Shown piece by piece: positions 1 to 9,501 of a stretch of 64,000 bases of DNA; position 1 is the first letter of the stretch, and every line of letters starts with the position of its first letter. Both the position numbers and the translations under genes were made by a program. The notes under the pieces are model-generated. The model worked only from the letters and a program-made list of their open reading frames with translations, was not told the origin of the DNA and did no database searches. This DNA is from Ralstonia sp. RRA (GTDB lineage Bacteria > Pseudomonadota > Gammaproteobacteria > Burkholderiales > Burkholderiaceae). The stretch covers positions 1,302,001 through 1,366,000 of the forward strand of contig NZ_CP146092.1 of the NCBI RefSeq assembly GCF_037023145.1, written 5' to 3'.

Positions 1-803
1 CCGATTTCATCGCGACGGTCCAGGCCCGGGATGTCGACGTGCGTATCGTTGTTGGCGATGTGGTGCATGCGGTCAACCAGCACGGCGATCGGTCGGGAGA
101 CTGCGTAGGCAAGGTAGGCCACCGCAACCACGACCAGGCAGGTTGCCACGATGATGGCGCCGATGATGAGTTGCCGTGCGTCGTGATAGGCCTGCGCCTC
201 GCGTTCGGTTTCTGCGGTTGCGCTGGCGGTGCTGCGCTCGGTCAGGACGCCCAGCGTGTCGTTGGCATGGTCATAGGCCTGCCATGATTCATCGTGATAG
301 AGCTGCTTCGCGCCCCGAATGTCTCCTGCCTTGGCCGTGATGATCACGCGCCTGGCCAGATCACGGTAGGTATTCCATTGGATGACGAATTGCTGGTACA
401 GCGCACGCTCGGCTGAATCGTGTTCGATTCTTTCGTACCGGGATTGCGATCGCAGGATCAATTCATCGAGCTTGGCAACCTGTTGATCTGCGGCGACCAG
501 ATCGGCGTGCGAGGTCGAAATCAGGTACTCCGCTTCCCCATAGCGGTAATCGGAAATGTAGTTGTTGAGATCGCCTAGAATGCGGCTGTTTTGCAGCCAG
601 CGGCCACTGATCTGCGATGACACGCTATGGAAGCTGGCAAGCTGGTCAATGCTGAATGCACCCAGGCCGATGACCAGCAGCAGAAACGTCACAAAGGCAA
701 GCGAGAGCCGAACGCGGACGGGCCGCAGTGCTGACAACGGACGGAATCTGGGCAATCGTGTGTCGGTCGACACGGAAACCGGGCTATGCGTGGGACGTGC
801 CAT
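1..803 (-). CDS. HAMP-domain membrane sensor protein (partial; probably a sensor histidine kinase)
   Basis: This gene runs off the left edge; 267 codons are visible from an ATG at 803. A hydrophobic segment near residues 40-57 is followed by a mainly helical periplasmic region of about 130 residues, rich in charged and Gln residues, of the four-helix-bundle/CHASE3-like kind. A second membrane span (LIIGAIIVATCLVVVAVAYLA) leads into a HAMP linker with a typical 'SRPIAVLVDRMHHIA' stretch, where the window ends. The catalytic or signalling part is outside the window. Divergent pairing with a response regulator 130 bp away suggests a histidine kinase; a chemoreceptor with the same N-terminal layout cannot be excluded. 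Confidence 0.7.
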   Translation of the reverse strand, partial: MARPTHSPVSVSTDTRLPRFRPLSALRPVRVRLSLAFVTFLLLVIGLGAFSIDQLASFHSVSSQISGRWLQNSRILGDLNNYISDYRYGEAEYLISTSHADLVAADQQVAKLDELILRSQSRYERIEHDSAERALYQQFVIQWNTYRDLARRVIITAKAGDIRGAKQLYHDESWQAYDHANDTLGVLTERSTASATAETEREAQAYHDARQLIIGAIIVATCLVVVAVAYLAYAVSRPIAVLVDRMHHIANNDTHVDIPGLDRRDEI

Positions 804-934
804 ACGCTTTTTCTAGCAATGCATCAAACTGCAGCGGAAGAGTTCGGCAGATAATGCCACGTGATTACACAGCCAAGGCGTCTATGCCTGCCGTGACATT
901 GGCTGATGGCCCCCCATATTGACGCGGAATGATC

Positions 935-1540
935 ATGAGCGATGCTGATCGAAAAATCCTCTGTATTGAGGATGACCGCGAAACCGCGGAATTGATCGTC
1001 GAAGAGCTGGTTGAGCGCGGGTTCTCGGTCAACCAGGCCCACGACGGAGAGCAGGGCTTGACCGCCATTCTCCATGACGCGCCGGATCTTGTGCTGTGCG
1101 ACGTCAGCATGCCCGGCATGACGGGTTTCGAGTTGCTGGAGAAACTCGGCACGCTGGCGCCGCGCTATTCCGAGATTCCCTTCGTGTTTCTCACGGCGTT
1201 CGCGCAACGCGAGTACGAACTCAAGGGCCGCCGCCTGGGGGCTGACGACTATGTGACCAAGCCAGTCGACTTCGACATCCTGAGCAGCATCATCGAGACA
1301 CGGTTGGCCAAGAGCGCCCGCACGCGCAAGCCGCTGCCGGCGGTCAACCTGAGTGAGCGCGAGGTGGAAGTGCTGGCCTGGTCCGCACGTGGCAAGACCT
1401 CCGGCGAGATTGCCACCATCCTCGGCTTGTCCAAGCGCACCGTGGATTTTCATATCGATAACGCGCGGCAGAAGCTGGGCGTGGCCACGCGCATCGAGGC
1501 GGTGGTCAAGGCGTCTTCCGCCGGCATCATCAAGCTTTAA
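935..1540 (+). CDS. Two-component response regulator, receiver plus LuxR-type HTH
   Basis: Cytoplasmic transcriptional response regulator of about 201 residues. The N-terminal receiver domain shows the acidic pair (IEDD), the phospho-acceptor Asp in 'LVLCDVSMPGMTGFELL' and the conserved Lys in 'VTKPVDF'. The C-terminal domain is a LuxR/FixJ helix-turn-helix ('LSEREVEVLAWSARGKTSGEIATI', then 'SKRTVDFHI'). An ATG at 929 is in frame, but the GGA at 926-928 is correctly spaced only for the ATG at 935, so that start is preferred. It is divergent from the truncated HAMP sensor and is presumably its partner. The regulated genes are not evident; the convergent RND genes downstream are on the other strand. 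Confidence 0.88.
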   Translation: MSDADRKILCIEDDRETAELIVEELVERGFSVNQAHDGEQGLTAILHDAPDLVLCDVSMPGMTGFELLEKLGTLAPRYSEIPFVFLTAFAQREYELKGRRLGADDYVTKPVDFDILSSIIETRLAKSARTRKPLPAVNLSEREVEVLAWSARGKTSGEIATILGLSKRTVDFHIDNARQKLGVATRIEAVVKASSAGIIKL

Positions 1541-1607
1541 GGCCCGCCTCCTCCGGGGCTTGTTGCTCTCATACGCAGCAGGGCCCGACACTAATCCCCC
1601 CCAAAAA

Positions 1608-1643
1608 ACAGCGCGCCGGACTGCAGGAGTCACGGCGCGCTGT
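1608..1643 (-). terminator. Intrinsic terminator of the RND efflux transcript
   Basis: An 11-bp perfect stem (ACAGCGCGCCG / CGGCGCGCTGT, 14-nt loop) is followed on the minus strand by a run of six T. This fits a Rho-independent terminator 40-75 bp after the stop of the RND pump gene, between two convergent genes. Confidence 0.8.
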
Positions 1644-1685
1644 ATAGCACCTCGTTGTCACCCCGCCCAGAAGGCGGGCGCTGCG

Positions 1686-4600
1686 TCAGACCGGTGCCTC
1701 CTCAGGTGGCGTCATGTCGGGCGGCGGCGTCTTGCCGAGAAACACCATCCGCAGTGCCGGCACGATTACCAGCAGCATCAACGGGCCGATCAGCATGCCG
1801 CCCACCACCACGGTGGCCAGCGGACGCTGCACTTGGCTACCGATGCCGGTGGAGATGGCCGCCGGGAACAGGCCGATACACGCCGACAGCGCCGTCATCA
1901 GCATCGGCCGCATCCGGTGCTGCGCGGCATGGAACATCGCCTCGGTCGGCTTCATGCCCTGCTCGCGGTGCAGGTCGTTGTAGTACGTGATCATCAGGAT
2001 ACCGTCCATCACCGAGACGCCGAACAGCGAGATGAAGCCGATCGCCGCGGAGATACTGAAGTCCAGCCCGGTCAGGAACAGTGCCAGGATGCCGCCCATG
2101 ATGGCGAATGGAATACCGGCCAGTGCCATCAGGCTGTCGCGCGCCGAGTTGAACAGGCCATAGAGCAGCACCAGGATCAGCATCATGCTGACGGGCACGG
2201 CAAACTCCAGGCGTTTCTTGGCCAGTTCCAGATCTTCAAACTCGCCGGCCCACTGGATGCGATAGCCTTCGGGCAGCTTCACATGCTTGGCGATGCGCTC
2301 CTGCGCTTCTTCCACCGTGCCGCCCAGATCACGCCCACGCACGCTGAACTTGATCGGGATGTAGCGCTCGTTGCGCTCGTGGTAGATGTAGGACGCCCCC
2401 GTGTCGAGCGAGATGTCAGCCAGCTCACGCAATGGGATATAGCCCGTGGTGCTGTTCGACGCGGTGTAAGGCACCCGGATATTGCGGACCGCTTCGATGT
2501 CTTTGCGGTACTCCGGCGCAAAGCGCACCAGCATCTGGTACTGGCGATCGCCCTCGACCACCTGGGTCGCCACCGAGCCGCCCAGCGCCGCCTGCACGAT
2601 GTTGTTCACATCGCCGGTGTTGAGCCCATAGCGCGCAGCCGCCTCCCGGTTGATGCGGATGTTCAGGTTGGGCTGACCCAGCACGCGGAACACGCCAAGG
2701 TCGGCAATGCCCTTGACCTGATTCATCTCTGCATAGACCTGGTCAGCGAGCGACTCCAGCGTCTTCAGGTCGCGCCCGATGATCTTGACCGAGTTTGCGC
2801 CCTTCACGCCGGACAGGCCTTCCTCCACGTTGTCCTGGATGTACTGCGAGAAGTTCATGGCAACGCCCGGCAGTTCATCCGTGAACTCCTTCTGCAGTTG
2901 CGCCACGATCTTTTCCTTGGTCACGCCCGCCGGCCATTCGTCGTAGGGCTTGAACGGGACGTAGAACTCCGCGTTGTAGAAGCCCGCGGCGTCGCTGCCG
3001 TCGTCGGGGCGGCCATGCATGGACACGACCGTCCGGATTTCCGGGTGGCGCAGCAGGATCTGCCGGATCTTCGTCACCGTCGGCGCGCCCGCCTCGAGCG
3101 AGACCGTCTGGGGCAGGGTGGCGCGCAGCCAGAGGTTGCCTTCTTCCAGCGCTGGCAGGAATTCCGTGCCCAGGCGCGGGATCAGCAGACCCGTGATCAC
3201 CAGCGCCGCGGCGCCGATGGCCACCGAGATCTTCTTGTTGGACAACGACCAGTGCAGTGCCGGCGCGTAGATGCGGTGCAGCCCGCGCACCAGCAGCGTT
3301 TCCTTTTCTTCGATGTGCTTGGGCAGCAGGTACGACGACAGGACCGGCGTGATGGTGAAGGTGGAGATCAACGCGCCCATCAAGGCGTAGGCGTAGGTCC
3401 GTGCCATCGGCCCGAAGATCTGGCCTTCCACGCCCTGCATCGTAAAAAGGGGCACGAAGGCGGCCAGCGTGATCGCCGCCGAGAAGAACACCGCCTTGTC
3501 CACCTGCAGCGCGCTGACAAAGATCATGCGGATGCGTTCTGGAACACGCATGCCGAGCACTCTGGCATCGCGGCTGGCCAGCATGCGCGCCTGTTCGGCT
3601 GCGGGCATCTGCAGGTTGCGGAAGATGTTCTCCACCAGAATCACCGAGGCGTCGACGATGATCCCGAAGTCGACCGCGCCCACCGAGAGCAGGTTGGCCG
3701 ATTCCCCCGCCAGCACCAGGATGATGATGCTGAAGAACAGGGCAAACGGAATGTTGACGCCGACGATGATGGCGCTGCGCAGGTCGCCCAGGAAGATCCA
3801 CTGGATGAAGAACACCAGCAGGAAGCCGAACACCAGCGCGTGCAGCACGGTGTGCGTGGTGGTGGTCACCAGCTCTGATCGGTCGTAGACGAGATCGACC
3901 TTGACGCCCGGCGGCAGCGTGCCGTCGGTGTTGATCTTCTGGATCTCGGCCTTGACGCGGGCCACCACGTCGCTCGTCTTCTGCGTGCGGTTCATCACGA
4001 CGGTGCCCAGGGCCACGTCGTCCTCGTTGTCACGGCCCGCAATGCCGAGCCGCGGCACGAAGCCGATCTTGACCGTCGCCACGTCCTTGACTTGCACCGG
4101 CACGCCGTTGTTCTGCGTCAGGACGACCTTGCCGATGTCCTTGACGTTCTCAACCAGACCGACGCCCCGGATGTTGATCGACTGCTGCCCGAAGTTGAGC
4201 GTGCGCCCGCCGACGTTGATGTTGGCGTTGCCAAGCGCCGTCATCATCTGCGGCAGGGTCACGTTGTACGTTTCGAGCTTGCGCGGGTCGACCGAGACTT
4301 CATAGCTCTTGGTCGGGCCGCCCCAGCTCACCACCTGTGCCACGCCGGGGACCGTCAGCAGCCGGCGCTGGAGCACCCAGTCCTGGATGGAGCGCAGGTT
4401 CGTCAGGCCGAAATGCGGCGGCCCCTTGACCTGATAGCGCAGGACTTCGCCCACCAGGCTCGAGGCCTGGATCTGGGCCTGCACATTGTTCGGCAGGCTG
4501 ACGTTCTGCTGCAGGCTCAACGCGGCCTGCGAATAGGCGAAGTAATAGTCGATGCCGTAATTGAAGGTCACCCGTACGAAGGACAGGCCGTAGAACGACG

Positions 4601-4853
4601 TGGAGCGGATGCTCGCCACGCCCGGCGTGGCCGCCAGGCCCACTTCCATCGGCACGGTGTAATAGCGCTCCATCTCCTCGGCGGACATACCGGCTTGCTG
4701 CGCGGTAATTTCCAGGATGACGGGAGCCGGGTTCGGATACGCCTCGATATTGAGCTTGGAATAGGCGTACAAGCCCGCTGCGACGAATACCAGCAGGAAC
4801 AGCAGAATGAGTGGTCGGCGCGTGAGCGACAACCTGAGAATGGCCCTCAGCAC
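1686..4853 (-). CDS. CusA/CzcA-family RND efflux pump, inner-membrane permease
   Basis: Proton-driven inner-membrane trimer subunit of a tripartite efflux system, 1055 residues, a normal length for heavy-metal-efflux (HME) RND proteins. The N-terminus has the first membrane span (RRPLILLFLLVFVAAGLYAY), then two large periplasmic loops flank the remaining spans. The fourth-helix motif DFGIIVDASVILVEN carries the Asp/Asp/Glu pattern used for proton relay in CzcA/CusA-type pumps and distinguishes it from drug-type HAE-RND pumps. The adaptor gene starts upstream on the same strand (54-bp gap), so the pair forms an operon with the outer-membrane factor divergent. The substrate is inferred from the family only (Cu/Ag or Zn/Co/Cd class); no metal-binding Met or His cluster was identified that would decide between them. 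Confidence 0.9.
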   Translation of the reverse strand: MLRAILRLSLTRRPLILLFLLVFVAAGLYAYSKLNIEAYPNPAPVILEITAQQAGMSAEEMERYYTVPMEVGLAATPGVASIRSTSFYGLSFVRVTFNYGIDYYFAYSQAALSLQQNVSLPNNVQAQIQASSLVGEVLRYQVKGPPHFGLTNLRSIQDWVLQRRLLTVPGVAQVVSWGGPTKSYEVSVDPRKLETYNVTLPQMMTALGNANINVGGRTLNFGQQSINIRGVGLVENVKDIGKVVLTQNNGVPVQVKDVATVKIGFVPRLGIAGRDNEDDVALGTVVMNRTQKTSDVVARVKAEIQKINTDGTLPPGVKVDLVYDRSELVTTTTHTVLHALVFGFLLVFFIQWIFLGDLRSAIIVGVNIPFALFFSIIILVLAGESANLLSVGAVDFGIIVDASVILVENIFRNLQMPAAEQARMLASRDARVLGMRVPERIRMIFVSALQVDKAVFFSAAITLAAFVPLFTMQGVEGQIFGPMARTYAYALMGALISTFTITPVLSSYLLPKHIEEKETLLVRGLHRIYAPALHWSLSNKKISVAIGAAALVITGLLIPRLGTEFLPALEEGNLWLRATLPQTVSLEAGAPTVTKIRQILLRHPEIRTVVSMHGRPDDGSDAAGFYNAEFYVPFKPYDEWPAGVTKEKIVAQLQKEFTDELPGVAMNFSQYIQDNVEEGLSGVKGANSVKIIGRDLKTLESLADQVYAEMNQVKGIADLGVFRVLGQPNLNIRINREAAARYGLNTGDVNNIVQAALGGSVATQVVEGDRQYQMLVRFAPEYRKDIEAVRNIRVPYTASNSTTGYIPLRELADISLDTGASYIYHERNERYIPIKFSVRGRDLGGTVEEAQERIAKHVKLPEGYRIQWAGEFEDLELAKKRLEFAVPVSMMLILVLLYGLFNSARDSLMALAGIPFAIMGGILALFLTGLDFSISAAIGFISLFGVSVMDGILMITYYNDLHREQGMKPTEAMFHAAQHRMRPMLMTALSACIGLFPAAISTGIGSQVQRPLATVVVGGMLIGPLMLLVIVPALRMVFLGKTPPPDMTPPEEAPV

Positions 4854-4907
4854 GGTCTACCTCTTTGTGAGCGCTTGATTGATCCGATCAGGAAGAAGAG
4901 CCGGGGG

Positions 4908-6128
4908 TCACTGGCCGTTGATTGCCGCGACGCTGCTCAGGAAGAGTGCACCCTCGCTGGCCACCATTTCGCCGGGCTTAACGCCGTCGACGATCTGGAC
5001 CAGCCCGTCCTGTTCCTGTCCGAGCTGGACCGTACGCGGCACGAATTGCTTGCGATCGGTGGTCACCCAGACGGTCATGGTGCCGTCGCCTTCGCGCGCG
5101 ATACCGTTGGGCGGGATAGCGGGCGAGCGCGTAGGTTCACCCGTGCGGATCGCAAACGAGGTGAACATGCCCGGGCGGAGTTCATGCTTCGGGTCCTGGA
5201 TTTCCGAACGCACCAGCACGCGGTGCGTGTTCGCATCCACCGTCGAGCCGATCGTTGTCACGACCCCGGCAAACGCGCGGTTCGGGAATGCGTTCACCTT
5301 GATCTGGACCTTCTGACCCACACGCAGCAGCGGGCTGTCTGTTTCCGGCACGAACGCCTGCATCCACATGGTGGAGAGGTCGGACACCGTAAACGGTGCG
5401 GTGCCGTTGCCAGGTTGCAGCAACAGCCCAGGCTGCGCGCTGCGTGCAGTGATGCGGCCGGCGATGGGGCTGACGACCGTCAGGACGGGATCGATCCGGC
5501 GCTGCTCCACGATGCGGTCCATTTCCGCGGCGCTCTTGCCGAAAATGGCCACCGCGTCGCGTGCGGCCTTGTAGGCGGCTTCGGCGGCCTGCTGGTCGGA
5601 CGTGGCCTGATCCAGATCTTTTTGCGCAAGCCCTTGAATCTCGAAGAGCTGGTGTGCACGCTCCAGGGCCCGCGTCGTCAGCTTGCGTGTGGCGGCGGTC
5701 GAGATCAGGGTGGACTCGGCCTGCACCAGGTCGGGGCTGTCGATGTCGAACAGCGGCTTGCCCTTGGGCACGTCGTCGCCGATCTTGGCGAAGACATTGC
5801 GGATCTTGCCCTGGTAGGACGTGAAGACCTGCACTGAACGGTCTTGATTGAAGTCGATGCTGCCGATCGCCTCGCGCTGGTTGGCGAACTCGTGTTCCTC
5901 CACCGGCGCCACCTTGACGTGCTCACTCTGCGACGCGTTCAGCGTCACGTTTTGTTTTTGCTTGCGCGACGCCGCATCCGGGGCGGCCTTGGCGCCGGCC
6001 TTACCGGATTCAGTCTGTTCGTATACAGGCGTGGATTGTGTCCGCCCCGTGAAGGCGAACATCAGGCCGGCGACAGCAACAGCGGCGGCAGCGCCCCCCA
6101 CGGCGGCGGATTTTGCATCGAAACGCAC
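4908..6128 (-). CDS. RND efflux periplasmic adaptor (membrane fusion protein)
   Basis: Adaptor of the CusB/CzcB type, 406 residues, that links the RND pump to the outer-membrane channel in the periplasm. The N-terminus is a hydrophobic signal/anchor segment (Ala/Val-rich, residues about 9-25). A barrel-sandwich hybrid half-motif follows ('YQGKIRNVFAKIGDDVPKGKPLFDI'), then a helical hairpin, the returning lipoyl half ('SPIAGRITARSAQPGLLLQPG') and beta-barrel/membrane-proximal parts. The frame stays open to 6419, but the GTG at 6128 is preceded by a GGGGG tract with good spacing and places the signal segment at the N-terminus, so it is taken as the start. It is co-transcribed with the pump gene. 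Confidence 0.85.
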   Translation of the reverse strand: MRFDAKSAAVGGAAAAVAVAGLMFAFTGRTQSTPVYEQTESGKAGAKAAPDAASRKQKQNVTLNASQSEHVKVAPVEEHEFANQREAIGSIDFNQDRSVQVFTSYQGKIRNVFAKIGDDVPKGKPLFDIDSPDLVQAESTLISTAATRKLTTRALERAHQLFEIQGLAQKDLDQATSDQQAAEAAYKAARDAVAIFGKSAAEMDRIVEQRRIDPVLTVVSPIAGRITARSAQPGLLLQPGNGTAPFTVSDLSTMWMQAFVPETDSPLLRVGQKVQIKVNAFPNRAFAGVVTTIGSTVDANTHRVLVRSEIQDPKHELRPGMFTSFAIRTGEPTRSPAIPPNGIAREGDGTMTVWVTTDRKQFVPRTVQLGQEQDGLVQIVDGVKPGEMVASEGALFLSSVAAINGQ

Positions 6129-6188
6129 GACAACCCCCAAGATGACAAAAATTTGCCCGCATGATGGAGGCGTGAAGCGGTCCGGTCT

Positions 6189-6206
6189 ACTGTGATCAAT
6201 CACAGT
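6189..6206. promoter_or_regulatory. Perfect 8-2-8 palindrome, candidate operator of the divergent efflux promoters
   Basis: ACTGTGAT-CA-ATCACAGT lies in the 142-bp region between the adaptor gene (minus) and the outer-membrane factor gene (plus), 61 bp and 65 bp from the two starts. A perfect symmetrical site midway between divergent genes of one efflux machine is a likely regulator-binding site. The half-sites resemble CRP/FNR-like TGTGA/TCACA, but the spacing (N4 instead of N6) does not match CRP. The regulator is unknown; no regulator gene adjoins. Confidence 0.5.
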
Positions 6207-6270
6207 ACGCGGCTGATCCGCTGCCGAATAGAATCGCCGCCATTCCACGCTGACAAGAATCGGGCGAACC

Positions 6271-7803
6271 ATGTCGCGAATTACGTTGCTCCCGGGCCAC
6301 AAACTCAATGCAGTTCTGAATGCCATTCCTTCGCACGCTCGTGTCGTAGCGGTTGTTGCTTGCATGCTGGTCTCGGCCTGTGCGGTCGGGCCCGATTTCA
6401 AGACGCCCGAGGCACCCAAGGTGACCGGCTATGCACCGCAGCCGCTGCCGGAGCAGACATCGTCCGCAGCCACGCAGGGCGGCGAGGCCCAGCGCTTCGT
6501 TTCGGGCATGAAGGTGTCCGACCAGTGGTGGAAGACGTTCCAGTCGGACAAGCTGAACAAGGTGATTGCCGATGCGTTTGCCGCCAGCCCAACGCTGGTT
6601 GCCGCGCAGGCGGCGCTGAAGGCGGCGCATGAGCAGACACGTGCCCAGCAGGGCGCGTTCTTCCCGCTGGTGCAGGGTGCGTACCAGGGCGCCCGCAAGC
6701 GTGATGCCGTGGGCACCATCGCACCCTCGCTCACCTCGAATGCAGAGATCTACAGCCTGCATACGGCGCAGGTCACGGTCAGCTACGCACCCGACGTGTT
6801 CGGCCTGAACCGGCGGCAGGTCGAATCCCTCAGGGCTGCGGAAGATGCACAGTACTTCCAGTTGGAAGCCGCCCAGCTGACACTGGCTTCCAATATCGTC
6901 GCGGCGGCGGTGCAGGAGGCGTCGCTGCGCGCGCAGATCGACGCACAGCAGCGGATCGTAGACATCAACACGCAACTGGTCGACAACCTACATAAGCAGT
7001 TTGCGTTCGGCGCCATCACCGGGCTGGATGTGGCCGCGGCGCAAACGGCGTTGGCGCAGGCCGAACAGGCGCTGCCCAATCTGCAGAAGCAACTGGCCGT
7101 GCAGCGCGATCTGCTGTCCGCGCTGGCAGGCAAGCTGCCGAGCGAGGGCATTCCAGAAACCTTCACGTTTGCCGATTTCACGCTGCCGCAGGAGCTGCCC
7201 GTCTCGCTGCCGTCCGATCTGGTGCGGCAGCGCCCGGACGTGCGCGCGGCGGAAGAACAGTTGCACGCCGCCACGGCGCAGGTGGGGGTGGCGATTGCCA
7301 ATATGCTGCCGCAGCTCACACTTTCCGCCACGCGAGGCGGCACGGCCTCTCAGTTCAGCCAGATGTTCCAGCAGGGCAATGTCTTCTGGAGCCTGGTGGG
7401 CGGTGTGGCGCAGACCTTCTTCGACGGCGGCACGCTGCTGGCCAAAAAGCGCGCGGCCGACGCAGGCGTTATCCAGGCTGAGGCCCAGTACCGCAGTACG
7501 GTCATCACCGCCTTCCAGAACGTGGCCGACACCCTGCACGCGCTGGATGCCGATGCCAACGTGCTGAAAGCCGCGCTCAAGTCCGAGCAGGCTGCCCGCA
7601 CCACGCTCGATATCACTGACAAGCAACGCGCGATCGGTCACGTCAACATCCTCGCAGTGCTCAATGCAGAGCAGGCCTACCAGACTGCAACGCAGGCCAC
7701 CGTGACAGCGCGCGCCAATCGGTTTGCCGATACGGCAGCGCTGTTCCAGGCGCTAGGCGGCGGATGGTGGAACCGGGATGGTGTGAGTACAGCCAAGAAC
7801 TGA
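6271..7803 (+). CDS. NodT-family outer-membrane efflux lipoprotein (TolC-like)
   Basis: Outer-membrane factor of 510 residues that forms the exit duct of the tripartite pump. The N-terminal signal ends in a lipobox (LVSAC, Cys near residue 35) followed by 'AVGPDFKTPEAP', the hallmark of NodT/OprM-type factors. Two repeats of the outer membrane efflux protein domain follow; 'LVRQRPDVRAAEEQLHAATA' is the typical signature between them. It is divergent from the adaptor/permease genes and shares their control region with the palindrome at 6189-6206. The C-terminus ends 'ALGGGWW', as is common in the family. Confidence 0.9.
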   Translation: MSRITLLPGHKLNAVLNAIPSHARVVAVVACMLVSACAVGPDFKTPEAPKVTGYAPQPLPEQTSSAATQGGEAQRFVSGMKVSDQWWKTFQSDKLNKVIADAFAASPTLVAAQAALKAAHEQTRAQQGAFFPLVQGAYQGARKRDAVGTIAPSLTSNAEIYSLHTAQVTVSYAPDVFGLNRRQVESLRAAEDAQYFQLEAAQLTLASNIVAAAVQEASLRAQIDAQQRIVDINTQLVDNLHKQFAFGAITGLDVAAAQTALAQAEQALPNLQKQLAVQRDLLSALAGKLPSEGIPETFTFADFTLPQELPVSLPSDLVRQRPDVRAAEEQLHAATAQVGVAIANMLPQLTLSATRGGTASQFSQMFQQGNVFWSLVGGVAQTFFDGGTLLAKKRAADAGVIQAEAQYRSTVITAFQNVADTLHALDADANVLKAALKSEQAARTTLDITDKQRAIGHVNILAVLNAEQAYQTATQATVTARANRFADTAALFQALGGGWWNRDGVSTAKN

Positions 7804-8019
7804 GCGTCGGGGGGCCGTCGCCCCCAGCCATCCCGCTCGATATGCCCGGCCAGCCCACGCCGGGTGCGCTACTTGCAACATCGATGGCATGCGCGCTACG
7901 ATCCGCGCTCGCCGGAACCTGATCCTCGACTCGCGGGCAAGCCGCCCCGGGGCGCTCCTTTCTCCCGCTGTAGCGGGCGCGTTTCTGGCCTTGACCTAAC
8001 GTAGAGGAGCTGCCACTCC

Positions 8020-9399
8020 ATGGGCTTGATGTCGCTGATGGCTCGTATCAAAACCGCGCTGGCCAATCGCCGCGAGCGCGCCGGCGCTGTCGATCCTGAT
8101 GCGGCGCCAGCCAAGGCGCACCGTGCCGCCGAGATCGAGGCGCTCATCGCCGCGCTCAGGCAGCAAGCCCCCGACATGCGCCGCGGTGCCAATGTCAGCC
8201 TGACCGATCTGGGCGTGGATGATGCGCTTGTTCCCCCACTGGTGGCCACCACGCGCGACGCCGACGCCTACTTTCGCGCGAGCGCCGTTCATGCGCTGGC
8301 GGACTACGACCTGGGCCAATATCCGCAAGCCGAATCCGCAGTGCTGCATGCACTGACGCACGACACCGAGGCGGACGTCCGCGCCGCTGCCGTGCTCACC
8401 CTGGGCATGCAGTCGGAGGCAGTCGCGCACGCGCACCTGCCCGCATGTCTCCAAGCCCTCAAGGATCCCAGCGCCGAGGTACGGCGGGAGGCGGTGCAGG
8501 TGCTGGGGCGTTGGTCGTCCGAGCCCGTGGCTGCCGCATTGCGCGCACGACTGCATCTGGATACCGACGTCGACGTGCGCATCTGGGCAATCCATGCACT
8601 CGCCAGATGCGATACCGCCAACGCGATGGCGGATCTGTTTGCCGCCACGGCGGATCTTGATGGCAGCGTACGCGCCGCTGCATTGAGCGCGCTGCGCGAA
8701 TGCCTCGACACAGAAGACGCCACGTTGCGCGACCTGCTGCTGGCGGCTTTGTCCGATTCCGCGCCGGAAGTTAGGCGGCAGGCGGCTGAGGGCTTGCGCT
8801 TCGGGCCACCGCAGGTGCTGCCTGCCTTGCTGGCGGTCGCCAACGACCCTGAGCCTCGCGTGCGGCTGGAAGTTGTCATTGCGCTGGGTTGGCAACGCGA
8901 TGCGCAGGCGGTCGACGCGATTGCGGCGCGCGTGTTTGACGAGGTGGATGAAGAGGTGCGCTACTACGCCGTCGGTTCGCTCGGTGAACAGCGTGACGCA
9001 CGTGCCACGCAACACCTCATCACCGCGTTCCAGACACCCGCGCTGGGGCAGCGTGTACGTATTGGAGCGCTGTGGGCGCTTGGCAATAGTGGTGATGCAG
9101 CGGCGATGCCGACCCTTGTCACGGCGCTGCGTGACCCGGATGCAGAAGTCCGTGCACAGGCCGCCGAGTCGCTCCGCAATCTGCATCGAGGCTCGCATGC
9201 GGATGCGGCGCACGCATTGCCGGCGTTGACGCAAGCCCTGCGGGACGATGATGAAAACGTGCGGGAGCATGCCGCACGGGCATTGGTGGCGATCTGCACG
9301 CTGCCGGCGCTGCACGCTTTGCTTTCCGGTCTGCCGGCGCAAGATGGGCCTGCCAGGCAGGCATTGCAGCGCGCGATCGCTGCACGCGAGGAAGAATAG
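8020..9399 (+). CDS. HEAT-repeat protein of unknown function
   Basis: A soluble protein of 459 residues made almost entirely of tandem helical HEAT repeats. Successive units contain Asp-x-x-x-x-Val-Arg-x-x-Ala-x-x-Ala-Leu patterns, for example 'DPSAEVRREAVQVLG', 'DPDAEVRAQAAESL' and 'DDDENVREHAARAL', at about 30-residue spacing. No enzyme motif or signal peptide is visible. The start has a GGAG Shine-Dalgarno at 8006-8009. HEAT scaffolds usually mediate protein-protein contacts (family knowledge); similar proteins are found near phycobilin lyases and peroxidases, but no partner is shown here beyond the DyP peroxidase gene 144 bp downstream on the same strand. Confidence 0.8.
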   Translation: MGLMSLMARIKTALANRRERAGAVDPDAAPAKAHRAAEIEALIAALRQQAPDMRRGANVSLTDLGVDDALVPPLVATTRDADAYFRASAVHALADYDLGQYPQAESAVLHALTHDTEADVRAAAVLTLGMQSEAVAHAHLPACLQALKDPSAEVRREAVQVLGRWSSEPVAAALRARLHLDTDVDVRIWAIHALARCDTANAMADLFAATADLDGSVRAAALSALRECLDTEDATLRDLLLAALSDSAPEVRRQAAEGLRFGPPQVLPALLAVANDPEPRVRLEVVIALGWQRDAQAVDAIAARVFDEVDEEVRYYAVGSLGEQRDARATQHLITAFQTPALGQRVRIGALWALGNSGDAAAMPTLVTALRDPDAEVRAQAAESLRNLHRGSHADAAHALPALTQALRDDDENVREHAARALVAICTLPALHALLSGLPAQDGPARQALQRAIAAREEE

Positions 9400-9489
9400 G
9401 CCGCTGCAGTTGAGCTAGCCGGTCTCGGTACCGTGCACTACGAGTAGCTGCCATGAGGTGGATTCACGAGGTGTGGCATCCGCCAATGG

Positions 9490-9501
9490 AGAACATGTTC
9501 T
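9490..9501. promoter_or_regulatory. 12-bp perfect palindrome upstream of the peroxidase gene
   Basis: AGAACATGTTCT is a perfect palindrome ending 42 bp before the ATG of the DyP peroxidase gene, a position suited to an operator. No matching regulator is known to me, and a single 12-bp palindrome could occur by chance. Confidence 0.3.

Noticed and set aside
1353..3878. 841-codon open frame on the plus strand
   Set aside because: It lies antisense to the RND pump gene and has the His/Gln/Arg-rich composition typical of antisense frames in GC-rich DNA.
4092..5837. 581-codon open frame on the plus strand
   Set aside because: It is an antisense shadow of the pump and adaptor genes with no recognisable domain.
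7808..7826. G/C-rich hairpin after the outer-membrane factor gene
   Set aside because: The stem is only about five G-C pairs, without a T-run, and could be chance in GC-rich DNA.
7996..9342. 448-codon open frame on the minus strand
   Set aside because: It is antisense to the HEAT-repeat gene, which has clear repeats and a ribosome-binding site.
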